Assembly (NCBI GenBank): GCA_016882385.1
Contig: VGQC01000003.1
Location: 1 to 43,874, forward strand
Source: Cyanobacteria bacterium M_DeepCast_100m_m1_067
GTDB lineage: Bacteria > Cyanobacteriota > Cyanobacteriia > PCC-6307 > Cyanobiaceae
DNA: 43,874 bases
Direction: 5' to 3'
The translations under genes and the position numbers were made by a program. Shown here one piece after another: positions 8,889 through 19,224 of the stretch (position 1 is the first letter of the stretch; each line of letters begins with the position of its first letter). Under the pieces are notes generated by a model. That model was given only the letters and a program-made list of their open reading frames with translations. It ran no database searches and was not told where the DNA came from.

Positions 8889-9000
8889 GGCGTCGGCCCC
8901 AGCTTCTGTCAGACGGCGTTTTTTGCCTTCTGCTGCCAATGCTGCGCGCAGTTCTGAACACGTCTGGCCAAGGGGTGTCGCTGCGTCAATCGCTCCCTAT

Positions 9001-9026
9001 GGTTGATGCCAATGGTTGCTGCCAAT
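9001..9026 (+). repeat. Two 13-bp tandem repeats
   Basis: GGTTGATGCCAAT / GGTTGCTGCCAAT (12/13 identical). Confidence 0.7.
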
Positions 9027-9071
9027 CCGGCTTGCTGGTCCGCGACGTTCTGGCCGTTGATGCAGATCAAT

Positions 9072-9097
9072 CATTCAGATCGAGCATTCAGAGCGTT
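9072..9097 (+). repeat. Two imperfect 13-bp tandem repeats
   Basis: CATTCAGATCGAG / CATTCAGAGCGTT, directly before the ATG at 9099. Confidence 0.6.
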
Positions 9098-9098
9098 C

Positions 9099-9740
9099 AT
9101 GCTGGCTGCGGGTGTTGCTGTTGCGCTCCGGCATGGCGTTCGGCGGATTCGGTTGATCAGGCGATCCATCCCCTTTGCGCTCCTGACGGCCCTGGGGGGC
9201 GCTCTCGCTGCTCCGGGGTCTGCCCTGCAGCGCCCGGTTGATCCGGTGGCGGTCTGTGTTGTGTCCCCCCGGGTGGAAGCGGTGGAGGAAGGGGATGCCG
9301 CGGGTGTGGTGCCCACGCCGAGCCCCCAGCTGGTGGTGGTTGAACCGCTCCTGGAGCTGCGCATTGAGCGCCGGGGCCGGCTCGTGTGGCGGCGGCTGGC
9401 GTCGGCGGGGCAGGGTCTCCCGGTGCCCTTGGCCTGGCCTTTGGATCCGATCACCCCTGGCGAAGTGGTGCTGTTGCGGCTGCGTCCCGAGCAGGCTCCG
9501 GAGGGGGCCTTTGCCCATGTGCACTTGGTGGGTGCCTCCCCCGAACGGATGGCGAGCACCGCCGCCCTGATCCGCTCCCTCGCTCAGAACCCCCTGGCCT
9601 GGTTGGCGGCCATCGAAGCGGCCCTGGAAGCTGAGGATGTGCCGTTGGCTTGGACCTTGTTGTTTGCGCCGCAGCTGCCCGATGCCGCCGATCTCACGGC
9701 CCTGCGGGCTGAGGTGGTGCGGCGGGGCTGCGGCGACTGA
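9099..9740 (+). CDS. Hypothetical secreted protein (ORF open from 9003)
   Basis: MLAAGVAVALRHGVRR...ALLTALGGALAAPGSA signal-like segment then SPQLVVVEPLLELRIERRGRLVWRRL... Confidence 0.65.
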   Translation: MLAAGVAVALRHGVRRIRLIRRSIPFALLTALGGALAAPGSALQRPVDPVAVCVVSPRVEAVEEGDAAGVVPTPSPQLVVVEPLLELRIERRGRLVWRRLASAGQGLPVPLAWPLDPITPGEVVLLRLRPEQAPEGAFAHVHLVGASPERMASTAALIRSLAQNPLAWLAAIEAALEAEDVPLAWTLLFAPQLPDAADLTALRAEVVRRGCGD

Positions 9741-9782
9741 CGCACGGGCTTGGTCGCACGGCTTTAGCCGCACAGCCCTGGT
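9741..9782 (+). repeat. Three imperfect 14-bp tandem repeats
   Basis: CGCACGGGCTTGGT / CGCACGGCTTTAGC / CGCACAGCCCTGGT between the stop at 9740 and the UmuD-like gene. Confidence 0.6.
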
Positions 9783-9826
9783 TCAAATGTACTATCGTGT
9801 CTGTTGTGTTGCGGAGGGCGGCGGTG

Positions 9827-10351
9827 ATGGCCTGTTCCCCCACCAGCGATTTGATTTGGTTGGGTCCTTTGCGGCAGGAGGAGGAGCCCCTGCACCTACC
9901 CCTGGCGGTGGAGTCGGTGGCGGCGGGGTTTCCGAGTCCTGCCGACGACTATGTCGAGGCGGCTATCGACCTCAACGGCATTTTGATGCCGCGCCCGAGC
10001 TCCACCTTTTTGATGCGGGTGGATGGTGAGGCGATGCGCGGCGACGGCATCCATCACGGGGATCTGCTGGTGGTTGATCGCAGCGTGGCGCCGCGCTCAG
10101 GTTCCACCGTGGTGGCGGTGCATGAGGGGCGCTTTGTGCTGCGGCGGCTTGAGGGGCGTCCCGCCCAGTGGTGCCTGGTGGCGAGTGATGCAACGACCGC
10201 CGCGATTGCCTTGCAAGGTGAAGACCCAGATCTGCTGATTTGGGGTGTGGTGATTCATGCGGTGCATCACCTCTGCAAGCCGCTGTCGGGATCGCGACGG
10301 CGAGGTGCCGTCGCTGGAGGCTCACCAGAAGCCCTGGGAGTGGAGCCATAG
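9827..10351 (+). CDS. UmuD/S24-family protein lacking catalytic Ser and Lys
   Basis: AAGFPSPADDYVEAAIDLN...PSSTFLMRVDGEAMRGDGIHHGDLLVVDRS...RFVLRRLEG...WGVVIHAV; GGAGGG ribosome-binding site before ATG 9827. Confidence 0.88.
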   Translation: MACSPTSDLIWLGPLRQEEEPLHLPLAVESVAAGFPSPADDYVEAAIDLNGILMPRPSSTFLMRVDGEAMRGDGIHHGDLLVVDRSVAPRSGSTVVAVHEGRFVLRRLEGRPAQWCLVASDATTAAIALQGEDPDLLIWGVVIHAVHHLCKPLSGSRRRGAVAGGSPEALGVEP

Positions 10352-10549
10352 CCCCAGCAGCCCCATCGGCACAAACACGGCACCGAGGATTTGCAGCTTG
10401 ACCGTGCGGGGAGAGGGTTGCTTCTTGGGGGGCATGGAGGCGTTGGCAGGGCCGCAGGCGAATGAACAGGGATCGAATGAGCGGAGGGCTTGCTGGCGCA
10501 GATCGGCCAGCTCCTCCAGAACGAAGTGAAGCGATGGGTGGCCAGTCAT
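10322..10549 (-). CDS. Small protein with C-terminal transmembrane segment
   Basis: MTGHPSLHFVLEELADLRQQALRSFDPCSFACGPANASMPPKKQPSPRTVKLQILGAVFVPMGLLGLWLHSQGFW. Confidence 0.6.
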   Translation of the reverse strand: MTGHPSLHFVLEELADLRQQALRSFDPCSFACGPANASMPPKKQPSPRTVKLQILGAVFVPMGLLGLWLHSQGFW

Positions 10550-10569
10550 GGCGAGACGGGACGGGCGAC

Positions 10570-10893
10570 TCAGGCCGACCGGGAAAACAGAATCGGACGG
10601 TAGGTGGGCCGTGCGGAGGGCGACAGGCTCCACTTCACCCGGCAGGTGAAGGTGCCGTATTCCCCCTTGATCGCAGTCGACACGCGCATGGCCGTCACCG
10701 TGGCGTTCTGGGGAATGCGGGATTGGGCCTGGTTGCAGGAGTCCACCTCGGAGATGGCGGAGCTGTCGTTGCTGGTGCCGCTGGCGGGAGTCTTCTGGGC
10801 GGCTGTTGGTTCGGCCTGGACCAGGCCAGGCTGGAGGAGGGCGGTGGCTGCACAGAGGGCGAGCAGCCGGGGGCCTACAGCGATGGGGCGCAT
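10570..10893 (-). CDS. Hypothetical secreted protein
   Basis: MRPIAVGPRLLALCAATALLQPGLVQAEP signal peptide; two Cys (DSCNQ, FTCRVKW). Confidence 0.65.
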   Translation of the reverse strand: MRPIAVGPRLLALCAATALLQPGLVQAEPTAAQKTPASGTSNDSSAISEVDSCNQAQSRIPQNATVTAMRVSTAIKGEYGTFTCRVKWSLSPSARPTYRPILFSRSA

Positions 10894-11114
10894 GGCCAGA
10901 GAAGAAGGTGCATCCGTCCTAGCCGAACTTGCTCTGATCTGCTTCTGGCGGCAGGCAGTGCGACTTGCTGGTGGGTCGCGATGGTCGGGATTCTGGTGAA
11001 CTGAGCAATCCGACAAATCAAGCGCAATAGACGCCTGGCGTTGCGTTGCTGTTGCAGCTGGTGGGTCGCCGCTGGTGGGGGGCATGCTTGTTGCGTCAAC
11101 GCCTTGTCATCGCT

Positions 11115-12662
11115 ATGGCTCCACCCGATTCGGCCCTTGCGCGTCTCCGGAGCCATCTGCACCAAACGCGCCTGCTGGGCTCGATCAGCAGTGCCCTCTA
11201 TTACGACCAGAACACGGTGATGCCCGCGGCTGGGGCCGCTTGGCGGGGGGACCAGCTGGCCCTGTTGGCCGGCCAGCTGCATGAGCGCCAGAGCAGCGCC
11301 GACTACGCCGAGCTGGTGGCCGCGGCTGAGGACGAGCTCGACGCCGATGCGCTGCCGGAGCGCCGCCGCAACCTGCAGTTGCTGCGGCTGGAGCTGGAGC
11401 GTCAGCGTTGTCTCGATCCAGCCTTGGTGGCGGCCCTCGCCAAGGCCCAGTCGCGTGGCAATGCCGTCTGGCAGGACGCCCGCGCCCGCAACGATTTCGC
11501 CGCCTTCGCCCCGGCCCTCCAGGAGCTGATCGCTCTGCGCCGCCAGCAGGCCAGCCAGCTGGCCGCCGCTGAGCCGGTGGCCCGCAGCCCCTGGGAGGTG
11601 CTCGCCCAGCCCTTCGAGCCTGAGGTGACCAAGGCGCGGCTGGAGGAGCTGTTTGCGCCACTCAAAACGGAGCTGCCGCACCTGCTGCAGCAAGTTGCAG
11701 GATCGCGCTCCGTCGAGCCGGCCTGCACCAGCCGCGGCGGTGCTGAACCGCTGGATTGGCCTGAGGCCATGCAGGAGGAGCTCTGCACCGCATTGCTCGA
11801 GCGCTGGGGCTACGACGCCAGCCGCTGCCAGCGCTCCCGCTCCGCCCATCCGTTTTCCTGCACCGTGGGCCCCCAGGACTTCCGCATCACCACCCGGGTG
11901 GTGCCGGGCCAGCCGCTCTCGGCCTTTTTGGCCACCGCCCACGAGTGGGGCCACTCCCTCTACGAGCAGGGCCTGCCCCGCTCAGGCGACCACTACTTCC
12001 CCTGGCCCCTGGGGGAGGCCACCTCGATGGGGGTGCACGAAAGCCAGAGTCTGTTCTGGGAATGCCGCGTGGCCCGCAGCCGTGCTTTTGCCGAGCGCTG
12101 GCATCCGCATTTTTGCGCCGCTCTGGGCCGTGAGCCCTGGGGCGACGCCGAGGGCTTCTGGCGCGCCCTCAACCCCCTGCGGCCCGGTCTGATCCGGGTG
12201 GAGGCCGATGAGCTCAGCTACTGCCTGCACATCGTGCTGCGCTACGAGCTGGAGCTGGCGCTGCTCGAGCAGGACATGCCGGTGGAGGCTCTCCCTGAGC
12301 AGTGGAACCAGCGGATGCACAACCTGCTGGGCATCCAGCCGCAGAGCGATGCCGAGGGCTGCCTCCAGGACATTCATTGGGCGGAGGGGCTGTTTGGCTA
12401 TTTCCCCAGCTACGCCCTCGGCCATCTGATCAGCGCCCAGTTGGCAGAAGCCATGGAGCAGGAGTGGGGTGAGGGCGCCATCGAGGCGGCGATCGGCGCG
12501 GGCCAGGAGAGCCGCTTGCACGACTGGTTGGCCCAGCGGGTCTATCCCCTGGGCCGCAGCGTCGATGCCGAAGGGCTGGTGCAGCAGGTGAGTGGTGCCC
12601 CTCTCAGCGCAGCCCCGTTTCTCCGTTATCTGCGCCACAAGCTCGAGCCGCTTCAGGCCTGA
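11115..12662 (+). CDS. M32 family carboxypeptidase (carboxypeptidase Taq)
   Basis: AHEWGHSLYEQGLP (HExxH) and HESQSLFWE motifs; DQNTVMPAAGAAWRGDQLALLAGQLHE. Confidence 0.92.
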   Translation: MAPPDSALARLRSHLHQTRLLGSISSALYYDQNTVMPAAGAAWRGDQLALLAGQLHERQSSADYAELVAAAEDELDADALPERRRNLQLLRLELERQRCLDPALVAALAKAQSRGNAVWQDARARNDFAAFAPALQELIALRRQQASQLAAAEPVARSPWEVLAQPFEPEVTKARLEELFAPLKTELPHLLQQVAGSRSVEPACTSRGGAEPLDWPEAMQEELCTALLERWGYDASRCQRSRSAHPFSCTVGPQDFRITTRVVPGQPLSAFLATAHEWGHSLYEQGLPRSGDHYFPWPLGEATSMGVHESQSLFWECRVARSRAFAERWHPHFCAALGREPWGDAEGFWRALNPLRPGLIRVEADELSYCLHIVLRYELELALLEQDMPVEALPEQWNQRMHNLLGIQPQSDAEGCLQDIHWAEGLFGYFPSYALGHLISAQLAEAMEQEWGEGAIEAAIGAGQESRLHDWLAQRVYPLGRSVDAEGLVQQVSGAPLSAAPFLRYLRHKLEPLQA

Positions 12663-12711
12663 GGACCCTGCTCCTTAGGATGCCGCCCGATCCCGTTTTG
12701 AAGCCGCGCCC

Positions 12712-13299
12712 ATGGCGAACATCGACCACGCCCCGAGCCGCACGATGCTCAACCTGCTGCACGTGCTGCCGGCCTTCGCCGATGAAGCCGAGCTGCGTCT
12801 GAACGCGATCGTGGAGCTCAACTCCATGACGATCAACAAATACGAGCTGATCACCGAGACCGGCCACCTCAAGCTCGATCGCGTCGGCTATTCCTCCCTG
12901 GCCTATCCCTTCGCCTACGGCTGCATCCCGCGCACCTGGGACGAGGACGGCGATCCCCTCGACATCGAAATCGTGGGCGTGACCGAACCCCTGGTGCCCG
13001 GCTCCCTGGTGGAGGCCCGCATCATCGGCATCATGACCTTCGACGATGGCGGCGAGGTGGACGACAAGGTGATCGCCGTGCTGGCCGATGACAAGCGCAT
13101 GGACCACATCACCAGCTACACCCAGCTCGGTGCGCAGTGGGTGAAGGAAACCCAGTACTACTGGGAGCACTACAAGGATCTCAAGAAGCCCGGCACCTGC
13201 AAGGTGAACGGCTTCTTCGAACCCGCCGAAGCCGTGCGCATCATCAAGGAGTGCGAGCAGCGTTACCGCGACACCATCGATGCCAAGTTGGTGAACTGA
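12712..13299 (+). CDS. ppa: Inorganic pyrophosphatase, divergent family I paralogue (intact)
   Basis: LKLDRVGYSSLAYPFAYGCIPRTWDEDGDPLDIEIVG: DxDxxD-type motif of soluble PPases. Confidence 0.88.
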   Translation: MANIDHAPSRTMLNLLHVLPAFADEAELRLNAIVELNSMTINKYELITETGHLKLDRVGYSSLAYPFAYGCIPRTWDEDGDPLDIEIVGVTEPLVPGSLVEARIIGIMTFDDGGEVDDKVIAVLADDKRMDHITSYTQLGAQWVKETQYYWEHYKDLKKPGTCKVNGFFEPAEAVRIIKECEQRYRDTIDAKLVN

Positions 13300-13355
13300 G
13301 CCAGAGCGCGAAGCTTGAGTTTTCAGTCTGAGTTCGACGTTTGCGCGCATTGCCG

Positions 13356-13718
13356 ATGACTGCTTCCTTCAAAGCCCTCTGGCTTGCAGCTGCCGCTTCG
13401 CTGGTGGTGCCGGTCTGGGCCCAGGACACCCCTGTGGGCCGGTTCACGGTCCAGAACAAGGTGGTCAATCCCAAGCACCAGAGCACCAAGAGCGGCAAGA
13501 TCAATGCCACCGTTGGACCCAATGGTCCCTTGGGCGACCGCTGGCTGGGGTTCCAGCAGAGCGGTCCGAACCAATACGGGATCCATGGCACTCCGTCGGC
13601 CTGGCCGTGGACGGTGACCTCCCGCGCCGCCGTGACCAATGGCTGCGTGCGCATGCTGCATGAGCATCTGCGCAAACTGGTTGATCTGGCGGATGTCGGG
13701 ACGCCGGTGATTGTGTAG
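13356..13718 (+). CDS. L,D-transpeptidase (YkuD domain)
   Basis: Signal peptide; YGIHGTPSAWPWTVTSRAAVTNGCVRM catalytic region. Confidence 0.8.
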   Translation: MTASFKALWLAAAASLVVPVWAQDTPVGRFTVQNKVVNPKHQSTKSGKINATVGPNGPLGDRWLGFQQSGPNQYGIHGTPSAWPWTVTSRAAVTNGCVRMLHEHLRKLVDLADVGTPVIV

Positions 13719-13867
13719 CGTTGATGGGTGCAGCATTGATACTGCAGCGCTGATCGGCCATCCCCAGAAAACATTCTGGAGATCGACGGTTCTCCGGCTG
13801 AAAGTCGCAGTAACACTGGTACTTTGTAAGGCCCTAATGAGGCCATGGGCCTCCCTCGGCCCCGTTC

Positions 13868-14041
13868 ATGTCCCCGGCTTCCCCGTCCCACCAACCTGCC
13901 GATCCCCAGGCCAGCACCACGCTCAAGTGGGCCAGCGATGGTGAACTGTCGTCCCTCGACCTTGAGCGGATCCTCGAGCGCTTGTGTGCCGTCGATCCGG
14001 CAGCCCAGCCGCTCACCGGTGCCCTTCAGGCCCAGTCCTGA
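13868..14041 (+). CDS. Small hypothetical protein, 57 aa
   Basis: [57 protein letters not shown]; below the ORF-track length cutoff. Confidence 0.5.
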   Translation: MSPASPSHQPADPQASTTLKWASDGELSSLDLERILERLCAVDPAAQPLTGALQAQS

Positions 14042-16044
14042 GCTGGCTGCAACTGCCGGGCCAACGCCCGGGCCATGCCATCGCGACTGGCCAGACCCCG
14101 CAGCGCTTCGACGGGGAGGCCTGGATTGGGCAAGCCATGGGGCAGGGCCGCCGCCAAGGCCGACGGCACATCGAACACCGGCACTTGGCGTAGGCCATTG
14201 GGGGTGAGCTGGTCCTCCAGTTGGGCCAGTTGGGCCGACAGGGGCAGCCACACCAGATCACCGCGGCGGCAGTCCATCAGGCTGGGCATCAAGGCCGCTC
14301 CGGTTGGGCTGCGCGAGGGTTCGGCACTGAGGGCCCGCTGCAGGTCCGCCAGGGTCACCAGCCCCACCACCCAGGCCCCATCGGCCACCACCAGGCAATG
14401 GCCGTGGGCTTCCACCAGCTGGCGCAGGGCCAGGTGGGCCGGCAGCTCGGCCGGCAGCACCAGCGGGGCTTCCGGCTCAAAGGCTTCTCCCACCGGCAAG
14501 GCCGCCAGCTGGCGGCGGCGGTGCTCCTCCAGGGGATCGGGGCCGAGCAGCCCCGGATCCGCCAGCCCCTGCCAGCGCTCCACCAGGGCGGCGCTGAGGC
14601 CGGCCGCCGCCATCAGCGGCAACACGATGCGGATGTCGCGGGTGAGCTCAAACAGCAGCAGCAGCGCGGTGAGTGGCGCCCGGGCGCTGCCCGCCAGCAC
14701 GGCCGCCATGCCCACCATCGCGTAGGCCGGCGGTTCGGCCACCGGCAGGTGCAGGCCGCTGGCACCGAGCAGCTGGCCGTAACAGTTGCCAAGCACGGCC
14801 CCGAGAAACAGCGAAGGGGCAAATCCCCCGCCCACGAAGCCGGTGGCGTTGCTGATGCCGGTGGCGAGCAGTTTCACGCCCAGCAACACCAGCAGGGTCA
14901 ACAGCGGCACCCCGCCGTCACTGCCAAGCAGGGCTTCAATCGTGTCGTAGCCCACCCCCAGCACCTGGGGAAACACCAGGGCCATCAGGCCCACACAGGC
15001 TCCGCCCAGGGCGGTGGGCAGGCCTGGTGGCAACTGGGCCAGCCAGCCCTGCAGCCGTTCACTGCGGCCGGCGGCCAGCAGGCTGATCAGGGCCCACGAC
15101 ATCAAGCTGGCCACCAACCCAAGCCCCAGGTAGAGGGGCAACTCGAGCGGGGAGCGCACCTCATAGGCCGGCAGCCGCAGGATCGGCGTGTCCCCGAGCA
15201 GCAGCTGGGTCACGAGCGAGGAGGCCACCGCCGCCACCAGCACGGCCCGCAGGCTGGGGCGGCCCTGGACGGCGCTGAAACTTCCCTCAAAGGCAAAGAA
15301 CACCCCTGCGATCGGGGCCTTGAAGCCCGCCGCCAGGCCGGCGGCCACCCCGGCCGCCACCAGCGCTTTTTGGCTCTGGGGCGAGAGCCCGCCGCGGAGG
15401 GCCACCCAGAGCCCGAGGTTGCCGCCGCTCTCCACGCTGGGGCCCTCGGGTCCGAGGGAGGCGCCGCTGCCCAGGCTCAGGGATGCGCCCAGCAACCGCT
15501 GCAGCGGCAGCCGGGGCTGGGCCGGCACCGCCCCATCCGCCATGGCCATCAGGCTGGGCAGTCCTGGGCCGAGGTCGCCGCCATAGCGGCGCAGCAGACC
15601 CACGGCCAGCCCCCCCAGCGTTGGCACCACCACCACCGGCCAGAGGCTGATCCACTCGGGGAGTGACGAGACGGGTAGGGGGGGCGGCTCGGGCGCTGCC
15701 GGCGGCGGCGGCAGAAAGCCCAGGCCCCCCAGCCCCACCTGCAGCAGGGCTCGCAGGGGCGTGCCCGTATCGGGCGGCAGGGCGGGCAGCTCGGGCGGGA
15801 GCTCGGGCGGCTGGTTGCGGCCGACGGTCAGCAGGCCCTCGACGAACGGCCCAAACAGCCCGTTGTTGATGAAGCCGAGCAACTCGTGGAAGCCCACCAC
15901 GGCCAGCCCGGTGAGCACGCCCACCAGGGCTGCCCAGGCGAGCAGATTCCACTGGTAGGGGAGGGCGCGGGCCTCGGCTTCTGCCGGGGCCTGGTTCTCA
16001 GCGGGTTCGGAGGTGGTTTCAGGCTTCAGGCCGGACCGTTGCAA
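14026..16044 (-). CDS. ClC-type chloride channel/transporter with C-terminal CBS-like domains
   Basis: [50 protein letters not shown] motifs. TTG start at 16044 has GGAGGAG upstream and overlaps the hemC 3' end. Confidence 0.9.
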   Translation of the reverse strand: MQRSGLKPETTSEPAENQAPAEAEARALPYQWNLLAWAALVGVLTGLAVVGFHELLGFINNGLFGPFVEGLLTVGRNQPPELPPELPALPPDTGTPLRALLQVGLGGLGFLPPPPAAPEPPPLPVSSLPEWISLWPVVVVPTLGGLAVGLLRRYGGDLGPGLPSLMAMADGAVPAQPRLPLQRLLGASLSLGSGASLGPEGPSVESGGNLGLWVALRGGLSPQSQKALVAAGVAAGLAAGFKAPIAGVFFAFEGSFSAVQGRPSLRAVLVAAVASSLVTQLLLGDTPILRLPAYEVRSPLELPLYLGLGLVASLMSWALISLLAAGRSERLQGWLAQLPPGLPTALGGACVGLMALVFPQVLGVGYDTIEALLGSDGGVPLLTLLVLLGVKLLATGISNATGFVGGGFAPSLFLGAVLGNCYGQLLGASGLHLPVAEPPAYAMVGMAAVLAGSARAPLTALLLLFELTRDIRIVLPLMAAAGLSAALVERWQGLADPGLLGPDPLEEHRRRQLAALPVGEAFEPEAPLVLPAELPAHLALRQLVEAHGHCLVVADGAWVVGLVTLADLQRALSAEPSRSPTGAALMPSLMDCRRGDLVWLPLSAQLAQLEDQLTPNGLRQVPVFDVPSALAAALPHGLPNPGLPVEALRGLASRDGMARALARQLQPAQDWA

Positions 16045-16981
16045 AGATCTCCTCCAGGATTTCTCCTGCCCCCTGGGCCTTGAGGGTGTGGGCCAGGGCG
16101 ATGCCGATGGACTCGGGATCCTCCTGGGGCCCTCGGGCCTCATCGCGGATCAGACGCAGGCCATCGAGGCTGGCCACCATGCCGGTGAGGATCAGCTCGC
16201 CGGTGTTGTCGGGGCCTGCAAAGCGGGTGTTGACGCCGATCGGCACCTGGCAGCCGCCCTCCAACTCCCGCAGGAAGGCTCGCTCCGCCAGGCAGCGGCG
16301 CGCGGTGGGGGTGTGCTCCAGCACCTTGATCTGCTCCAGCACGGCGCTATCGCCCTCGCGGCACTCGATGCCCAGGGCCCCTTGCCCCACGGCGTGGAGG
16401 GAGATGGAGGGATCGATCAGTTCGTGGATGCGGTCGCCCAGCCCCAGCCGCCCCAGGCCAGCCGCCGCCAGGATCAGGCAATCGAATTCACCGGAATCGA
16501 GCTTCTCCAGGCGGGTGATCACATTGCCGCGCACGTCCTTGAAGGTGAGGTGCGGATAGTGGTGGCGCAGTTGGGCCAGGCGGCGCAGGGAGCTCGTGCC
16601 GACCACGGCACCGGCGGGCAGGGTGGCCAGGGTTTTGTCGTTGTGTTTGGCGTGCACCACCAGGGCATCGGCGGGATCTTCCCGCTCGGTGATGCAGCCC
16701 AGCATCAGGCCTTCGGGCAGGTTGGTGGGCAGGTCCTTGAGGCTGTGGACGGCGATGTCGGCCTGGTCGACCAGCATCTGGGCCTCCAGCTCTTTGGTGA
16801 ACAGGCCCTTGTCGCCGATTTTGGCCAGGGCCACATCCAGGATCTTGTCGCCTTGGGTGGCCATCGCCTCGATGCTGATCTCCAGGCCGCTGTGGGCCTT
16901 GGCCAGCTCATCGCGCACCCAATGGGTCTGCACCATGGCCAGCTGGCTGCGGCGGGAGGCGATGCGCAGGGGGTTGGCCAT
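16019..16981 (-). CDS. hemC: Hydroxymethylbilane synthase (porphobilinogen deaminase)
   Basis: [18 protein letters not shown]...[18 protein letters not shown]...[29 protein letters not shown]. Confidence 0.96.
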   Translation of the reverse strand: MANPLRIASRRSQLAMVQTHWVRDELAKAHSGLEISIEAMATQGDKILDVALAKIGDKGLFTKELEAQMLVDQADIAVHSLKDLPTNLPEGLMLGCITEREDPADALVVHAKHNDKTLATLPAGAVVGTSSLRRLAQLRHHYPHLTFKDVRGNVITRLEKLDSGEFDCLILAAAGLGRLGLGDRIHELIDPSISLHAVGQGALGIECREGDSAVLEQIKVLEHTPTARRCLAERAFLRELEGGCQVPIGVNTRFAGPDNTGELILTGMVASLDGLRLIRDEARGPQEDPESIGIALAHTLKAQGAGEILEEIFATVRPEA

Positions 16982-17061
16982 CGGTGCCAGATCACAGCCG
17001 CCTAGCCTAAGGAGTGGAGCTCTCCAGCACCGCCTGCGCTGTCACAAACGCGAGGGATCGC

Positions 17062-17454
17062 TCAGGCGGCAAACAGATCGAGGGGAAAGGGCCCCCAAGT
17101 GTCTTCGGCATCGGGATTGGCACTGCCGTGGCCAGTGATGAGAAGCCCTTCCCCCAGCCCCGTTTCACGCCGCACCAGAAAGCGGCCCGTGTTCTGGTTG
17201 GCCTTGAGAAACACCGGCCCTTCGATGGCTTCTAGGGCTTCGCAGCCCGGATCCAGCGCGAGGGGGCTCCAGCCCAGGGCTGTCTCCAGCTGGCGCAGGC
17301 AGGTTGCCGCCGTGGCGGCGGTGGGAGCCATCACCCCCACCGTGAACCAGTCACAGGCAGCCAGCAGCGGCTCGAGCTCAGCCCGCAGGGCCGTGTAGGC
17401 CGCCGCATCGAGCTCGGGGGCCGTGCGCAGCCCCCGCAGATCCTGCAGCCCCAT
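17062..17454 (-). CDS. DUF1824 family protein
   Basis: GPVFLKANQNTGRFLVRRETGLGEGLLITGHGSANPDAEDTWGPFPLDLF. Confidence 0.8.
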   Translation of the reverse strand: MGLQDLRGLRTAPELDAAAYTALRAELEPLLAACDWFTVGVMAPTAATAATCLRQLETALGWSPLALDPGCEALEAIEGPVFLKANQNTGRFLVRRETGLGEGLLITGHGSANPDAEDTWGPFPLDLFAA

Positions 17455-18741
<1,287 letters not shown>

Positions 18742-19224
18742 GGGATACGGAAACGAAGAGAGATAGAGCGTGGGGGAGGAAGCGGGTTTCCAGAGACTGC
18801 CCGTCGGCATTCAGCACGACGGCACAGCCGAAGGCGGTTGGAAACGGCGATGGTCGGTCGGGTGGCTGGCCTTCGAAAGGCCTCAAGGGTTTGAGGAGAG
18901 TCGACAGTGATGCGAGTGGAGCCGCGAGTGGGGCAAACAGTGCTGTCGACAGGGAAGCCGAGCAGTGGGGTCGACGGGACACCTCACGACTGAAAACGAC
19001 CTGATGGAACAAGAAGGTCGGCGGCCGAAGCCTGATTGGATGGCCGAAGCCATGAAATTGGCTGGAGCCAAGCAGTGCTGTCAGGGGTGGTCGCAGACCG
19101 GGAGGCCGAATGGTGGGAGGCTGGCTCCCGGGGTCTCTCTTCAGGTCTTCCCGCTGGACGGAACTCTGCTCGGTTCCGACGGCAGTCATTGGACTGCCCA
19201 ACCCCCACATTCTATGAATGGGCT

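Noticed and set aside
8889-8930. Possible terminator after arsS (GGCGTC...GACGGCGTTTTTT)
   Set aside because: Has a T-run but only about 4 bp of convincing stem.
7845-8939. N-terminal extension of the minus ORF 7410-8939 over arsS
   Set aside because: Extension is antisense to arsS; the real start is most likely ATG at 7844.
9786-9800. Possible LexA/SOS box (TGTACTATCGTGTC) before the UmuD-like gene
   Set aside because: Only one GTAC half matches the cyanobacterial RGTACNNNDGTWCB consensus; too weak to call.
13800-13830. NtcA-like GTAACACTGGTAC
   Set aside because: Spacing is N7 rather than N8 and there is no supporting promoter context.
14221-15666. 481-aa plus-strand ORF opposite the ClC gene
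   Set aside because: Gln/His/Gly-rich shadow ORF; ClC motifs on the minus strand are decisive.
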